A stretch of 49,884 bases of DNA, from the NCBI GenBank assembly GCA_910585385.1, contig CAJUDV010000016.1:1-49884 (forward strand), given 5' to 3'. This DNA is from an uncultured Oscillibacter sp. GTDB lineage: Bacteria; Bacillota; Clostridia; Oscillospirales; Oscillospiraceae. Positions 14,418 to 22,273 of the stretch are shown piece after piece. How positions within the stretch are numbered: position 1 is the stretch's first letter; each line of letters begins with the position of its first letter. The translations under genes and the position numbers were made by a program. Below the pieces are notes generated by a model, which was not told where the DNA came from, ran no database searches, and saw nothing but the letters and a program-made list of their open reading frames with translations.

Positions 14418-14456
14418 AGTACAGAGAAACGCAAAAAACAAGCGTTTCTCTGTACT
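14413..14456 (-). terminator. Intrinsic terminator of the tRNA-Ser transcript
   Basis: AGTACAGAGAAACGC (14418-14432) and GCGTTTCTCTGTACT (14442-14456) are a perfect 15-bp inverted repeat. On the minus strand the stem is followed by a T-run (14418-14413). It starts directly after the encoded CCA of tRNA-Ser(GCT). Confidence 0.9.
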
Positions 14457-14549
14457 TGGCGCGGAAGGAGGGATTTGAACCCTCGCGCCGGTTTTATCCA
14501 GCCTACTCCCTTAGCAGGGGAGCCCCTTCGGCCACTTGGGTACTTCCGC
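14457..14549 (-). tRNA. tRNA-Ser (anticodon GCT)
   Basis: On the minus strand the acceptor arms GCGGAAG/CTTCCGC, discriminator G and encoded CCA (14459-14457) are visible. The anticodon loop reads CTGCTAA, anticodon GCT, with a long variable arm as in class II tRNAs and a GGTTCAAAT T-loop. Its 3' end faces the prophage. Confidence 0.95.
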
Positions 14550-14573
14550 AGATCCATATGCGCTTTTTAAAAA

Positions 14574-14661
14574 TGGCGGAGAGAGTGGGATTCGAACCCA
14601 CGGAGACTTGCGCCTCGCCGGTTTTCAAGACCGGTTCCTTCAACCACTCGGACATCTCTCC
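14574..14661 (-). tRNA. tRNA-Ser (anticodon TGA)
   Basis: The minus strand shows acceptor arms GGAGAGA/TCTCTCC, discriminator G and encoded CCA, anticodon loop CTTGAAA (TGA), a long variable arm and T-loop GGTTCGAAT. It lies 24 bp upstream of the GCT gene and is probably cotranscribed with it. Confidence 0.95.
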
Positions 14662-14773
14662 GTAGCTCTTTGGGGCCCGCCTCTCAAACACTTGAAATAT
14701 GATACCATATACCAAGCTGATTTGTCAACAGATTTATGGTACCCCGCATGAAATTTCTCCTCCGCTCCCCAGC

Positions 14774-14930
14774 GTCTGTTTTAAAACCGTCAAAACGCTG
14801 TCTTAGAGCATCTTTTTCCACTGGGGCCGGGTTGATTTGACTGGAAGTTCCTCAGGATTCCTGCGTCAAATCGCCTTGTCCGGCAAAAAATCCGCCTTAA
14901 GCCGGCATTCCGCCAGTTTTAAAGACAGAC
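14774..14930. repeat. MITE-like intergenic element, copy A
   Basis: The ends are an imperfect inverted repeat (GTCTGTTTTAAAAC at left; GTTTTAAAGACAGAC at right). The interior shares long blocks with copies B (26854-27015) and C (38603-38724): GAGCATCTTTTTCCA (A and B), GCGTCAAATC, CGGCAAAAA and CCGGCATTCCGCC. It abuts the stop codon of the ABC ATPase gene. No coding capacity is seen. Confidence 0.8.
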
Positions 14931-14931
14931 T

Positions 14932-15690
14932 CTATCCTTTGGAACGGGGGGCGAAATACCAGGCTCCTTCCGTCCGGCAAGCCCGCACGCCAAAAACCTC
15001 GTCGATCTTTCCGCTTTCATACAATGCCTGGGGATTCGCGCACAGCACCACGTTTCCCCTTTCCATGAGGACCGTCCGGTGGCTGTATTCCAGAGCCTGG
15101 GCCAGGTCGTGGAGCACCATGACGATGGTCTTTCCCCGGGCGTTCAGGGCCTGGATCAGGTCCAATACCTCGAACTGGCGGCCCAGGTCCAGATAGGTGG
15201 TGGGCTCGTCCAGGAGGATTACCTCCGTCTCCTGGGCTAGGGCCATGGCCAAGTACACCCTCTGCCGCTCTCCGCCGGAGAGCTCCCGCAGGTCCCGGTC
15301 CGCCATGGAGGACACCCCCGTATCCTCCATGGCCTGCTCCACCGCCGCCCGGTCTCCGCTCCGTAGCTGGCGGGCGAGGCCCAGGTAGGGGAACCGCCCG
15401 TGGGAGACCAATCCCCGCACGGTGATGGCGGGCACCGCCCGCACCTGGGGCATGAAGGAGACCGTCCGGGCAAATTCCCTGCGCCCGCAGGTGGAGACCG
15501 GCTGTCCCGCCAGCAGGATCTCCCCGCCGTACAGGGGCAGCTGCCGTCCCGCCGCCCGCAGGAGGGTGGTCTTGCCGCAGCCGTTGGGGCCGATGAGAGC
15601 GGTGATCTCCCCCCGGGGAATCCGCAGGGAGACGTCCCGGATCACCGGCTCTCCGCCGTATCCGGCAGTCACATGGCAAAATTCAATCAT
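14932..15690 (-). CDS. Iron-siderophore-type ABC transporter ATP-binding protein (FecE/FhuC family)
   Basis: The 252-residue ATPase energises import of ferric siderophore, haem or cobalamin through the adjacent permease. Visible motifs are Walker A GPNGCGKTT, the signature LSGGERQRVYLAMALAQ, Walker B VILLDEPTTYLDL and the switch VLHD. The start at 15690 (MIEFCHVTAGYGG) follows AAAGGGCGGGTAT. It overlaps the permease gene by 8 bp. The substrate cannot be told from sequence. Confidence 0.9.
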   Translation of the reverse strand: MIEFCHVTAGYGGEPVIRDVSLRIPRGEITALIGPNGCGKTTLLRAAGRQLPLYGGEILLAGQPVSTCGRREFARTVSFMPQVRAVPAITVRGLVSHGRFPYLGLARQLRSGDRAAVEQAMEDTGVSSMADRDLRELSGGERQRVYLAMALAQETEVILLDEPTTYLDLGRQFEVLDLIQALNARGKTIVMVLHDLAQALEYSHRTVLMERGNVVLCANPQALYESGKIDEVFGVRACRTEGAWYFAPRSKG

Positions 15691-16720
15691 ATACCCGCCC
15701 TTTCTTGCGACGCAGCAGATGCAGGAAAAACGGCCCGCCCAGCAGGGACATGACAATGCCAACCGGCAGCTCGAAGGGGGCGAACAGCAGCCGTGCCGTT
15801 ACATCGCACAGCAGCACAAAGCTGCCCCCCAGCAGGGCCGAGACCGGCAGCAGCCAGCGGTTGTCTCCGCCCACCAGCCGCCGCGCCATGTGGGGCACCA
15901 GCAGCCCCACAAATCCCAGCAGGCCGGAGAAGCTCACCGCCGCCCCCGCCAGCAGCGCCGCCGCCAGGACGGCCAGGAACCGGGTCCGGCCCACGTGGAG
16001 TCCCAGCCCCGCGGCGCTTTCCTCCCCCAGCCGCAGTACGTCCAGGTCCGCCGCCAGCATGGCCGCCAGCGCCGTTCCCGCCGCCAGATACCACCCGGCG
16101 GACCGGACGGCGGCCAGCGTCACGCCGTTGAAGCCCCCCAGCATGAAGGACGCGGCGCCCAGCGCCATATCCGGGTACAGCAGCGTCAGGGCGTTGCTGC
16201 CGGCGGTGAGCATGCTGCTGACGGCCACGCCCGCCAGAATCAGGGTGGTGCGGGACAGCCCCGCTTTCGCCGCCAGGGCGTAGATGAACAGCGCCGCGCC
16301 CAGCGCTCCCAGGAAGGAGGCCAGGGGGATCAGCCTCGCCGCCCAGGGGGCCAGGGATACCGCCAGCAGCGCCGCAAACCCCGCCCCGGCGTTGACGCCA
16401 ATGACGTTGGGGCTGGCCATGGCGTTGTTCAGCACCGCCTGAATCAACGTCCCCGCCATGGCCAGGGCGCAGCCCGCCAGTCCCCCCGCCAGGGTGCGGG
16501 GGATGCGGACATGGAGCAGAATCCGCAGCGCCGGGTCCCCGGGGTCTCCCCGCCGGAGGGAGGAGAGCAGCTCCCACAGGGGGATGTTCTGGCTGCCGCA
16601 CCGCAGGCTCAGCGCCGCCGCGGCCAACAGGGCGGCGCACAGCAGCGCCAGGACGGCTGTCCGCTCCCTATTGGATCTGGCCGGCAAGCTCCGGATACAA
16701 TATCTCTGCCAGATAGACAT
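15683..16720 (-). CDS. FecCD-family ABC transporter permease
   Basis: The 345-residue protein has about nine or ten membrane segments and family motifs (RIPRTLAGGLAGCALAMAGT, NNAMASPNVIGVNAGAGF, LLGFVGLLVPHMARRLVGGD). It forms the membrane channel of an iron-complex importer. The start at 16720 is preceded by GGGGGGAGAG. The gene begins inside the end of the binding-protein gene (53-bp overlap), which implies translational coupling. Confidence 0.9.
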   Translation of the reverse strand: MSIWQRYCIRSLPARSNRERTAVLALLCAALLAAAALSLRCGSQNIPLWELLSSLRRGDPGDPALRILLHVRIPRTLAGGLAGCALAMAGTLIQAVLNNAMASPNVIGVNAGAGFAALLAVSLAPWAARLIPLASFLGALGAALFIYALAAKAGLSRTTLILAGVAVSSMLTAGSNALTLLYPDMALGAASFMLGGFNGVTLAAVRSAGWYLAAGTALAAMLAADLDVLRLGEESAAGLGLHVGRTRFLAVLAAALLAGAAVSFSGLLGFVGLLVPHMARRLVGGDNRWLLPVSALLGGSFVLLCDVTARLLFAPFELPVGIVMSLLGGPFFLHLLRRKKGRVYD

Positions 16721-17648
16721 AGCTCTCCCCCCAGCGCCTGTTGGGCTTGTAGTGGAACAGCTCCTTGGGCAGCAGCACGCAGCGGCCGCTGCGCACGGCG
16801 CTGAGCCCGGCCCAGGCGGGATTGTTCTCAAAGGTCTCAGTCATAAACGCCAGGGCGCTGTCCTCCGCACCCATGGTGGTGATGAAGATGAAGTCCGGGT
16901 CGGCGGCGATGACCGCTTCCATGCTCACGTCCTCCAGCATGCTCTCGTAGCGGTCCGCCAGGTTGTCCGCTCCCAGATCCCGCAGGATCACTCCGGCCAG
17001 ATTGTCGTCCCCCTTGGCCTTGGCCCCGGTGGAGTAGGCCCGGATCAGCAGGGCTGTGGGGCCCGTCTTGTCCTCCGCTGCCGCCAGCACAGCGTCGATC
17101 TGTCTTTGCACCGCGAGGCCGTTCTCCTCATACAGGTCCTCCCGGCCTGTCAGGCGGCAGAACTGCTCCAGCATGGACAGGTAGTCCGCGAAGGCGTCCA
17201 CCCGGTAGTAGGCGTGGGGGATCTCCGCCGCCGCCAGCGCGTCGTGGAGCTTTACCTGACTGGTCACATCCGCGGAGAGGATCACAAAGTCCGGGGCCAG
17301 GGCCAGGACCTCCTCCAGGCTGGGTTCCTTCACCGTGCCCACCACGGCCACGTCCTCCCCCAGTTCCAGCCCCCGCTCACTGACGGCGTCCTCCGTGGTC
17401 CCCGCCAGAGTGCCCCCGGCCAGGAGCCATGTCTCGGCAAAGCTGCCGTAGAGGGAGGCCACCCGGTCCCAGCTCTCCAGAATCACCTCATGGCCCAGGG
17501 CGTCGGTAAAGACAATGGCCGCGGGAGGCGGTTCCGCCTCCGCTGCGGCGCCGCTGTCCGCCGGGGGCGCGGCGGTGCAGCCCGCCAGGAGGACCGCCGC
17601 CAGGGCTGTCCCCAGGATCTTTTTCATTCTTCTCATCTTCACAGCCAT
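16668..17648 (-). CDS. Iron-complex ABC transporter substrate-binding lipoprotein
   Basis: The 326-residue protein begins MAVKMRRMKKILG, has a signal peptide and the lipobox LLAGC, then an acidic linker. The rest has the FecB/BtuF-like two-lobe pattern (IVFTDALGHEVILESWDRV, VKEPSLEEVLALAPDFVIL, the long backbone helix region and DPDFIFITT). The start at 17648 follows AGGAGTG. The frame stays open far upstream through antisense of the next gene, but no start there is plausible. It is the first gene of the importer operon and is divergent from the reductase gene. Confidence 0.9.
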   Translation of the reverse strand: MAVKMRRMKKILGTALAAVLLAGCTAAPPADSGAAAEAEPPPAAIVFTDALGHEVILESWDRVASLYGSFAETWLLAGGTLAGTTEDAVSERGLELGEDVAVVGTVKEPSLEEVLALAPDFVILSADVTSQVKLHDALAAAEIPHAYYRVDAFADYLSMLEQFCRLTGREDLYEENGLAVQRQIDAVLAAAEDKTGPTALLIRAYSTGAKAKGDDNLAGVILRDLGADNLADRYESMLEDVSMEAVIAADPDFIFITTMGAEDSALAFMTETFENNPAWAGLSAVRSGRCVLLPKELFHYKPNRRWGESYVYLAEILYPELAGQIQ

Positions 17649-17683
17649 TTTTTCACTCCTGTGTACAAATATACAAAAAACGG

Positions 17684-17712
17684 TTGTTGGAAACGGCCTT
17701 CCATGGTAAACT
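17684..17712 (+). promoter_or_regulatory. Candidate promoter of the nitrite/sulfite reductase gene
   Basis: TTGTTG (17684-17689), 17 bp and TAAACT (17707-17712). A GCCGGGA...TCCCGGC hairpin follows at about 17730-17750, immediately before the AGGAGG, and might affect translation. Confidence 0.5.
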
Positions 17713-17765
17713 AACAGATGATATTTCAGCCGGGAGATTGTTCCCGGCACAGGAGGAGACAAACG

Positions 17766-19307
17766 ATGAATACCATCCAACCTGATACCTGGAGGCAGGA
17801 CCTGCCCGCCTTCCGGGAGAAAACCGCCGCCTTTTACGCCGGGGAACTGGATAAGGCGGCCTACAAGGGTTTCTCCGGCCTCTACGGCAGTTACGCCCAG
17901 AAGGGCGGCCAGGCCAATATGCTCCGTCTGCGGATGACCGCCGGCCGGGTGACGCCGGAGAAGCTGGCCTTTACCGCCAGGGCTATTCGGGAGCACAAGG
18001 TCACCCGGGTCCACTTTACCACCTGCCAGACCATCCAGCTCCACGATCTGGACGGAAAGACCGCCGGGGACATCATGGAATCGGCCCTGGGCGCCGGCAT
18101 TGTCACCATGGGCGGCGGCGGGGACTATCCCCGGAACGTCATGTGTTCCCCCCTTTCCGGTACGGAAAAGGACGAGTATTTCGACGTCCTGCCCTGGGCG
18201 GAGGCCGCCGGGGAGTATCTCATGACCCTCATCAAGGCGGAGAAAATGCCCCGGAAACTGAAGGTGGGCTTCTCCAGCTCCCCGAAGAACGTGACCCATG
18301 CCACCTACCGGGACCTGGGCTTCGCCGCCCGGCCGGACGGGAAGTTCGACGTTTACAGCGCCGGGGGCCTGGGGAACAACCCCCGCTTCGGCGTGAAGGT
18401 GGCGGAGGCGGTGGAGCCCGCAAAGATTCTCTACTATATCAAGGCCATGTATCTGACCTTCCTGGCCCACGGCAATTATGAGAACCGGGGCAGGGCCCGC
18501 ACCCGCTATATGCAGGAGTCCTGCGGCGGCCCGGAGGGCTATGCCGGCGCCTACCGGGAGAAGCTGGAGGAGGCCTTCGCCTCCGGGGAGGACCTGGAGC
18601 TGGACCTCTGTCCCGCCGCCCTGGAGAAGGCCGGGGATGGCTCCGTGGTCTCCGGTCCCCGGGTGCTGGAGCAGAGGCAGCCGGGCCTGTACACTGTGGT
18701 GTGGCACCCCATGGGGGGCCAGCCGGACCCGGCGGTCCTCTGCGCCGTCAGCGATGCCATGGAGAAGATGCCCGGGGCGGAGCTGCGCCTCAGTCCCGAC
18801 GAGACGGCCTATCTCGTCAACCTCAACGGCGCCGAGACCCGAACCATGCTGGACCTGACCCACGACAGCGCCCGGACTCTCTTCGAGTCTTCCGTCAGCT
18901 GCATCGGCGGTACCATCTGCCAAGTGGGCATCCGGGACTCCCAGGGTCTGCTGGCGGCCTGCGTGGCGGCGGCCCGGGAGGCGGATCTCCCCGACGGAGC
19001 GCTGCCTCAGATCCACATCTCCGGCTGTCCCTCCTCCTGCGGCACCCACCAGACGGGGGCCATGGGCTTCCGGGGGGCCTCCAAAGTGGTAGACGGCAGG
19101 CCCCGGTCCGCCTTCACCCTGTTTGTGGGCGGAGACGGCCGCCAGGGCCGGGAGACCATGGGCCGGGAGCTGGGGGTTATGCTGGAAGAGCGCATCCCCG
19201 ACTTCCTGGTGGAGGTGGGCAGGGCCGCGGCCGCCCAGGGCTTCGCCGCCTGGCGGGAGAGCGACCCCGCCGCTCTGGAGGAGATCGCCGCCAGGTATCT
19301 CGCCTGA
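17766..19307 (+). CDS. Siroheme/[4Fe-4S] nitrite or sulfite reductase
   Basis: The 513-residue protein has the duplicated ferredoxin-like half-domains and the siroheme-Fe4S signature in the C-terminal half: SCIGGTICQVGIRD followed by ISGCPSSCGTHQTG, which gives the four cysteines. The N-terminal half holds NMLRLRMTAGRVTPEKL and TTCQTIQLHDL, binding regions of the same family. Reduction of sulfite to sulfide or nitrite to ammonia cannot be separated by sequence reading. ATG 17766 follows AGGAGGAGAC. Divergence from an iron importer fits an iron-demanding enzyme. Confidence 0.85.
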   Translation: MNTIQPDTWRQDLPAFREKTAAFYAGELDKAAYKGFSGLYGSYAQKGGQANMLRLRMTAGRVTPEKLAFTARAIREHKVTRVHFTTCQTIQLHDLDGKTAGDIMESALGAGIVTMGGGGDYPRNVMCSPLSGTEKDEYFDVLPWAEAAGEYLMTLIKAEKMPRKLKVGFSSSPKNVTHATYRDLGFAARPDGKFDVYSAGGLGNNPRFGVKVAEAVEPAKILYYIKAMYLTFLAHGNYENRGRARTRYMQESCGGPEGYAGAYREKLEEAFASGEDLELDLCPAALEKAGDGSVVSGPRVLEQRQPGLYTVVWHPMGGQPDPAVLCAVSDAMEKMPGAELRLSPDETAYLVNLNGAETRTMLDLTHDSARTLFESSVSCIGGTICQVGIRDSQGLLAACVAAAREADLPDGALPQIHISGCPSSCGTHQTGAMGFRGASKVVDGRPRSAFTLFVGGDGRQGRETMGRELGVMLEERIPDFLVEVGRAAAAQGFAAWRESDPAALEEIAARYLA

Positions 19308-19441
19308 TGATACCATATTCTCTCATGAATTGCCAGCGGTAATTCCCTCTGCTTTTATTCTGAGCCCCGGGGCTGGCGGCGCGTCGGAGACGGCGCGCCG
19401 CCGGTTCGTTCCCTCCCGGCCAAAAAGCCGGGAAAACACCG

Positions 19442-19470
19442 TTGCTTTTTCCACTGTTTTCCGCTATACT
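19442..19470 (+). promoter_or_regulatory. Promoter of the aldolase-mtnA operon
   Basis: TTGCTT (19442-19447), 17-bp spacer and TATACT (19465-19470). Transcription would begin near 19477 and meet a terminator hairpin within about 60 nt, before the first gene. Confidence 0.65.
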
Positions 19471-19498
19471 CAAAAGTAGCAGAGACGTCCAATGATCC

Positions 19499-19535
19499 GC
19501 CGCCGTTTTCAGCCTGTGAAAACCGGCGGCTTTTT
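19499..19535 (+). terminator. Leader terminator/attenuator ahead of the aldolase gene
   Basis: GCCGCCGTTTTC (19499-19510) pairs with GAAAACCGGCGGC (19518-19530, one bulge), followed by TTTTT. It lies between the promoter and the aldolase start, so it could regulate the operon by attenuation. I see no known riboswitch in the short leader. Confidence 0.6.
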
Positions 19536-19553
19536 CAAAAGGGAGGTGCCGCT

Positions 19554-20213
19554 TTGGCGCGTTATGAGAGCGTTCGGGAGGAGATCTGCCGTGTCTGCCG
19601 CCTCCTCTATGACCGGGGCTATGTGGTCAGCAACGATGGCAACGTCTCCGCCCGGGTGGAGGAGGACCGGGTCCTCATCACCCCCTCCGGGGTGGGCAAG
19701 GGCCGTGTGACGCCGGACATGCTGGTACTGTGCGATCTGGAAGGGCAGATTCTGGAGGGGGACCGCCATCCCTCCTCCGAGAGCGGGATGCACCTGATGG
19801 TCTACCGGGAGCGTCCTGACGTCCGGGCCGTGGTTCACGCCCACCCGCCCTTTTCCACCGCCCGGGCCATCTGCCGCCGCCCGCTGACGGAGCGGTATCT
19901 GGCGGAGATGATTCTGGGCCTGGGGGAGGTCCCCGTCACGGAGTTTGCCATGCCCTCCACTGCGGAGGTGCCGGACAGCGTCCGTCCCTTTGTCCGCACC
20001 CACAGCGCGGTGCTGCTGGCCAATCATGGCTCTTTGGCCTGGGGGCCCGATCTTCTCTCCGCCTTTGACAGGCTGGAGGTGATGGAACAGACCGCCAAGG
20101 TCTGTTTCCTGGTGGAGCGCATGGGCGGCGGGACGGAGATTTCCCCGGAGCAGGCGGAGGCTCTGCGTTCCATGGCCGGCTTTTATCAAAGGCTGGCGGA
20201 AAAACGGAGCTGA
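19554..20213 (+). CDS. Class II aldolase (probable 5-deoxyribulose-/methylthioribulose-1-phosphate aldolase)
   Basis: The 219-residue protein is a class II aldolase/adducin family member: SNDGNVSAR (residues 26-34), phosphate-binding ITPSGVGKG, zinc ligands in VVHAHPPF (His95/97) and LLANHG. The start is TTG 19554 after GGGAGGTG. Alone it could be a fuculose-phosphate-type aldolase or an MtnB dehydratase. The next genes (mtnA, nucleoside phosphorylase) and the absence of other methionine-salvage genes favour the DHAP-shunt aldolase, which splits the ribulose phosphate to DHAP plus an aldehyde. Confidence 0.8.
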   Translation: MARYESVREEICRVCRLLYDRGYVVSNDGNVSARVEEDRVLITPSGVGKGRVTPDMLVLCDLEGQILEGDRHPSSESGMHLMVYRERPDVRAVVHAHPPFSTARAICRRPLTERYLAEMILGLGEVPVTEFAMPSTAEVPDSVRPFVRTHSAVLLANHGSLAWGPDLLSAFDRLEVMEQTAKVCFLVERMGGGTEISPEQAEALRSMAGFYQRLAEKRS

Positions 20214-20251
20214 CGGGAGAACGGCGGATAATTTTGAAGGGAGTGATTCTC

Positions 20252-21322
20252 GTGAACACGGAACTCGAACAGGTGACCCACATCGACAACATCCGTCTGG
20301 GCGGGGACGAGACCAGCGTGGTCGTCCTCGACCAGACCCAGCTGCCAAACCGCACCGTCTACCGAACCCTTCGCGAGGCGGAGGAGATGTACGACGCCAT
20401 CCGGCTGCTGCGGGTCCGGGGGGCCCCGGCCATCGGCATCTGCGCTGCGTACAGCATCTATGCTCTGGCCCGCCAGTGGGACATTCTGGACTACGGCCCG
20501 TTCGCGGAGAAATTTCGCGCCGCGAAGAGCTATCTGAACAGCTCCCGTCCCACCGCCGTAAACCTCAGCTGGGCCCTGAACCGCATGGAGAAGGTGGTGG
20601 ATGCCAACCCCCAAAAGTCCATGCCGGAGATTTTGGACCTTCTGGGCCGGGAGTGCCGGGCCATCCATGAGGAGGACATCGCCATGTGCCGGGCCATCTC
20701 AGAGCACGGACTGGGCCTCATACGGGATGGCGACGGCATCCTCACCCACTGCAACGCCGGCCCTCTGGCCACCTCACGCTATGGCACCGCCCTGGGGCCC
20801 CTGTTTTTGGGCAGAGAGCGGGGGATGCGTTTCCGTGTCTTCTCCGACGAGACCCGCCCCCTGCTCCAGGGGGCCCGGCTGACCTCCTACGAGCTCCAGC
20901 GGGCCGGCATCGACGTGACGCTGATCTGCGACAACATGGCCTCCATTGTCATGAAAAATGGATGGGTCCAGGCCTGCTTTGTGGGCTGTGACCGGGTGGC
21001 CGCCAACGGCGACACCGCCAACAAGATCGGCACCAGCAGCGTGGCCATCCTGGCAAAGCACTACGGCATCCCCTTCTATGTTCTGGGCCCCACCTCTACC
21101 ATCGATCTCAGCTGCCCCGACGGGGACCATATCCCCATTGAGCTGCGGAGCCCGGATGAGATTCGGGAGATGTGGTACGCCGAGCCCATGGCTCTGCCTG
21201 AGGTCAAATGCTACAACCCCGCTTTTGACGTCACGGACCACACGCTGATCTCCGGGATTGTCACGGAGAAGGGAATTTGCCGCGCTCCCTATACCGAGAG
21301 CCTGTCTGCCCTCTTCCGGTGA
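20252..21322 (+). CDS. mtnA: S-methyl-5-thioribose-1-phosphate isomerase (MtnA)
   Basis: The 356-residue protein converts (methylthio- or 5-deoxy-)ribose 1-phosphate to the ribulose 1-phosphate. Family motifs are VRGAPAIGICAAYSIY, LTHCNAGPLATSRYGTALG with the catalytic Cys, and CDNMASIVM ... VGCDRVAANGDTANKIGT. GTG 20252 was chosen because AAGGGAG lies 8 nt upstream; a TTG at 20234 lacks one. It starts 38 bp after the aldolase gene and acts just before the aldolase in the pathway. Confidence 0.9.
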   Translation: MNTELEQVTHIDNIRLGGDETSVVVLDQTQLPNRTVYRTLREAEEMYDAIRLLRVRGAPAIGICAAYSIYALARQWDILDYGPFAEKFRAAKSYLNSSRPTAVNLSWALNRMEKVVDANPQKSMPEILDLLGRECRAIHEEDIAMCRAISEHGLGLIRDGDGILTHCNAGPLATSRYGTALGPLFLGRERGMRFRVFSDETRPLLQGARLTSYELQRAGIDVTLICDNMASIVMKNGWVQACFVGCDRVAANGDTANKIGTSSVAILAKHYGIPFYVLGPTSTIDLSCPDGDHIPIELRSPDEIREMWYAEPMALPEVKCYNPAFDVTDHTLISGIVTEKGICRAPYTESLSALFR

Positions 21323-21435
21323 CCTGCGGCCGCTCCAATTTGTATAATCATTTTGGAAAATTACGTTTAGGAATTGATCGTGGTCTCTAAACCAGCTTAA
21401 AGAGGCCTGACTATTTTGAGAAAGGACCACCTGTT

Positions 21436-22164
21436 ATGACGAAAAGCTCTATCTCCGCCAGCATCAGCGTCACCGACGCCGAGATCGCAAAGACCGTCCT
21501 CATGCCCGGCGACCCCCTGCGGGCCAAGCACGTGGCGGAGCGGTATCTGGACAGCCCCGTCTGCTTCAACACCGTCCGCAACATGCTGGGCTACACCGGC
21601 ACCTACAAGGGCCGTCAGGTCTCCGTCATGGGCCACGGCATGGGCGTGCCCTCTATGGGGATCTACGCCACAGAGCTCTATACACAGTTCGGCGTGGAGT
21701 CCATCATCCGCATCGGCTCCGCCGGGGGCCTCAGCGAGGAGGTGAAGCTCCGGGACGTCATCATTGCCATGGCCGCCTCCACCAATTCCAATTACGGCGC
21801 GGCCTTCGCCTTCCCGGGAATTTTCACCCCCGTGGCGGACTACGAGATGCTGGCGGACGCCGTGGAGGCCGCCAGGACCCTGGGCGTTCCCGCCCGAGTG
21901 GGCAGCGTCTTCACCAGCGACCACTTCTACCACCCCTCCCCGGACGTCAACCGGCAGGCCCGGGATCTGGGTCTGCTGGCGGTGGAGATGGAGACCGCCG
22001 GCCTCTACTGGATCGCCTCCGCCTTCCACAAGCGGGCTCTGAGCCTCCTCACCGTCTCCGATCATCTTTTCACAGGTGAGGCCCTCTCCGCCGAGGACCG
22101 GCAGGAATCCTTCCACGAGATGATGGAGGTGGCGCTGGAGACCGCCTGGAAGTGGGCGGAATAA
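21436..22164 (+). CDS. deoD: Purine-nucleoside phosphorylase, DeoD type
   Basis: The 242-residue protein matches the hexameric DeoD family: VLMPGDPLRAKHVAE, the phosphate loop GHGMGVPSMGIYATEL, RIGSAGGL, VEMETAGLYWIA and LTVSDHLFTGE with the catalytic Asp. It splits purine nucleosides to base and ribose 1-phosphate. In this operon it could supply MtnA by cleaving methylthioadenosine or 5'-deoxyadenosine. The 113-bp gap before it contains a TATAAT-like box, so it may also have its own promoter. ATG 21436 follows AAAGGACC. Confidence 0.85.
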   Translation: MTKSSISASISVTDAEIAKTVLMPGDPLRAKHVAERYLDSPVCFNTVRNMLGYTGTYKGRQVSVMGHGMGVPSMGIYATELYTQFGVESIIRIGSAGGLSEEVKLRDVIIAMAASTNSNYGAAFAFPGIFTPVADYEMLADAVEAARTLGVPARVGSVFTSDHFYHPSPDVNRQARDLGLLAVEMETAGLYWIASAFHKRALSLLTVSDHLFTGEALSAEDRQESFHEMMEVALETAWKWAE

Positions 22165-22175
22165 CTCCGATGAAA

Positions 22176-22208
22176 CGGCCGGGGAAAACCATTGGTTTTC
22201 CCCGGCCG
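22176..22208. terminator. Perfect hairpin between convergent genes
   Basis: CGGCCGGGGAAAACC and GGTTTTCCCCGGCCG form a perfect 15-bp stem with a 3-nt loop. No T-tract follows directly in either direction, so it may be an RNA-stabilising end or a weak bidirectional terminator for deoD and the vanY-like gene. Confidence 0.5.
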
Positions 22209-22273
22209 CGGGCTTGGAAAAGGAGCTTTTTCTGCGCTGGCGGCGGAAGCGGCGCGCTTTCGCCGTGTTTTTG

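Noticed and set aside
15422..16804. Long plus-strand open frame over the ABC transporter genes
   Set aside because: Gln/Arg/Gly-rich shadow of the FecCD permease and ATPase genes, which have strong family motifs.
17649..19316. Long upstream extension of the iron-binding lipoprotein frame on the minus strand
   Set aside because: It is antisense to the siroheme reductase gene and precedes a clear signal peptide start with its own Shine-Dalgarno.
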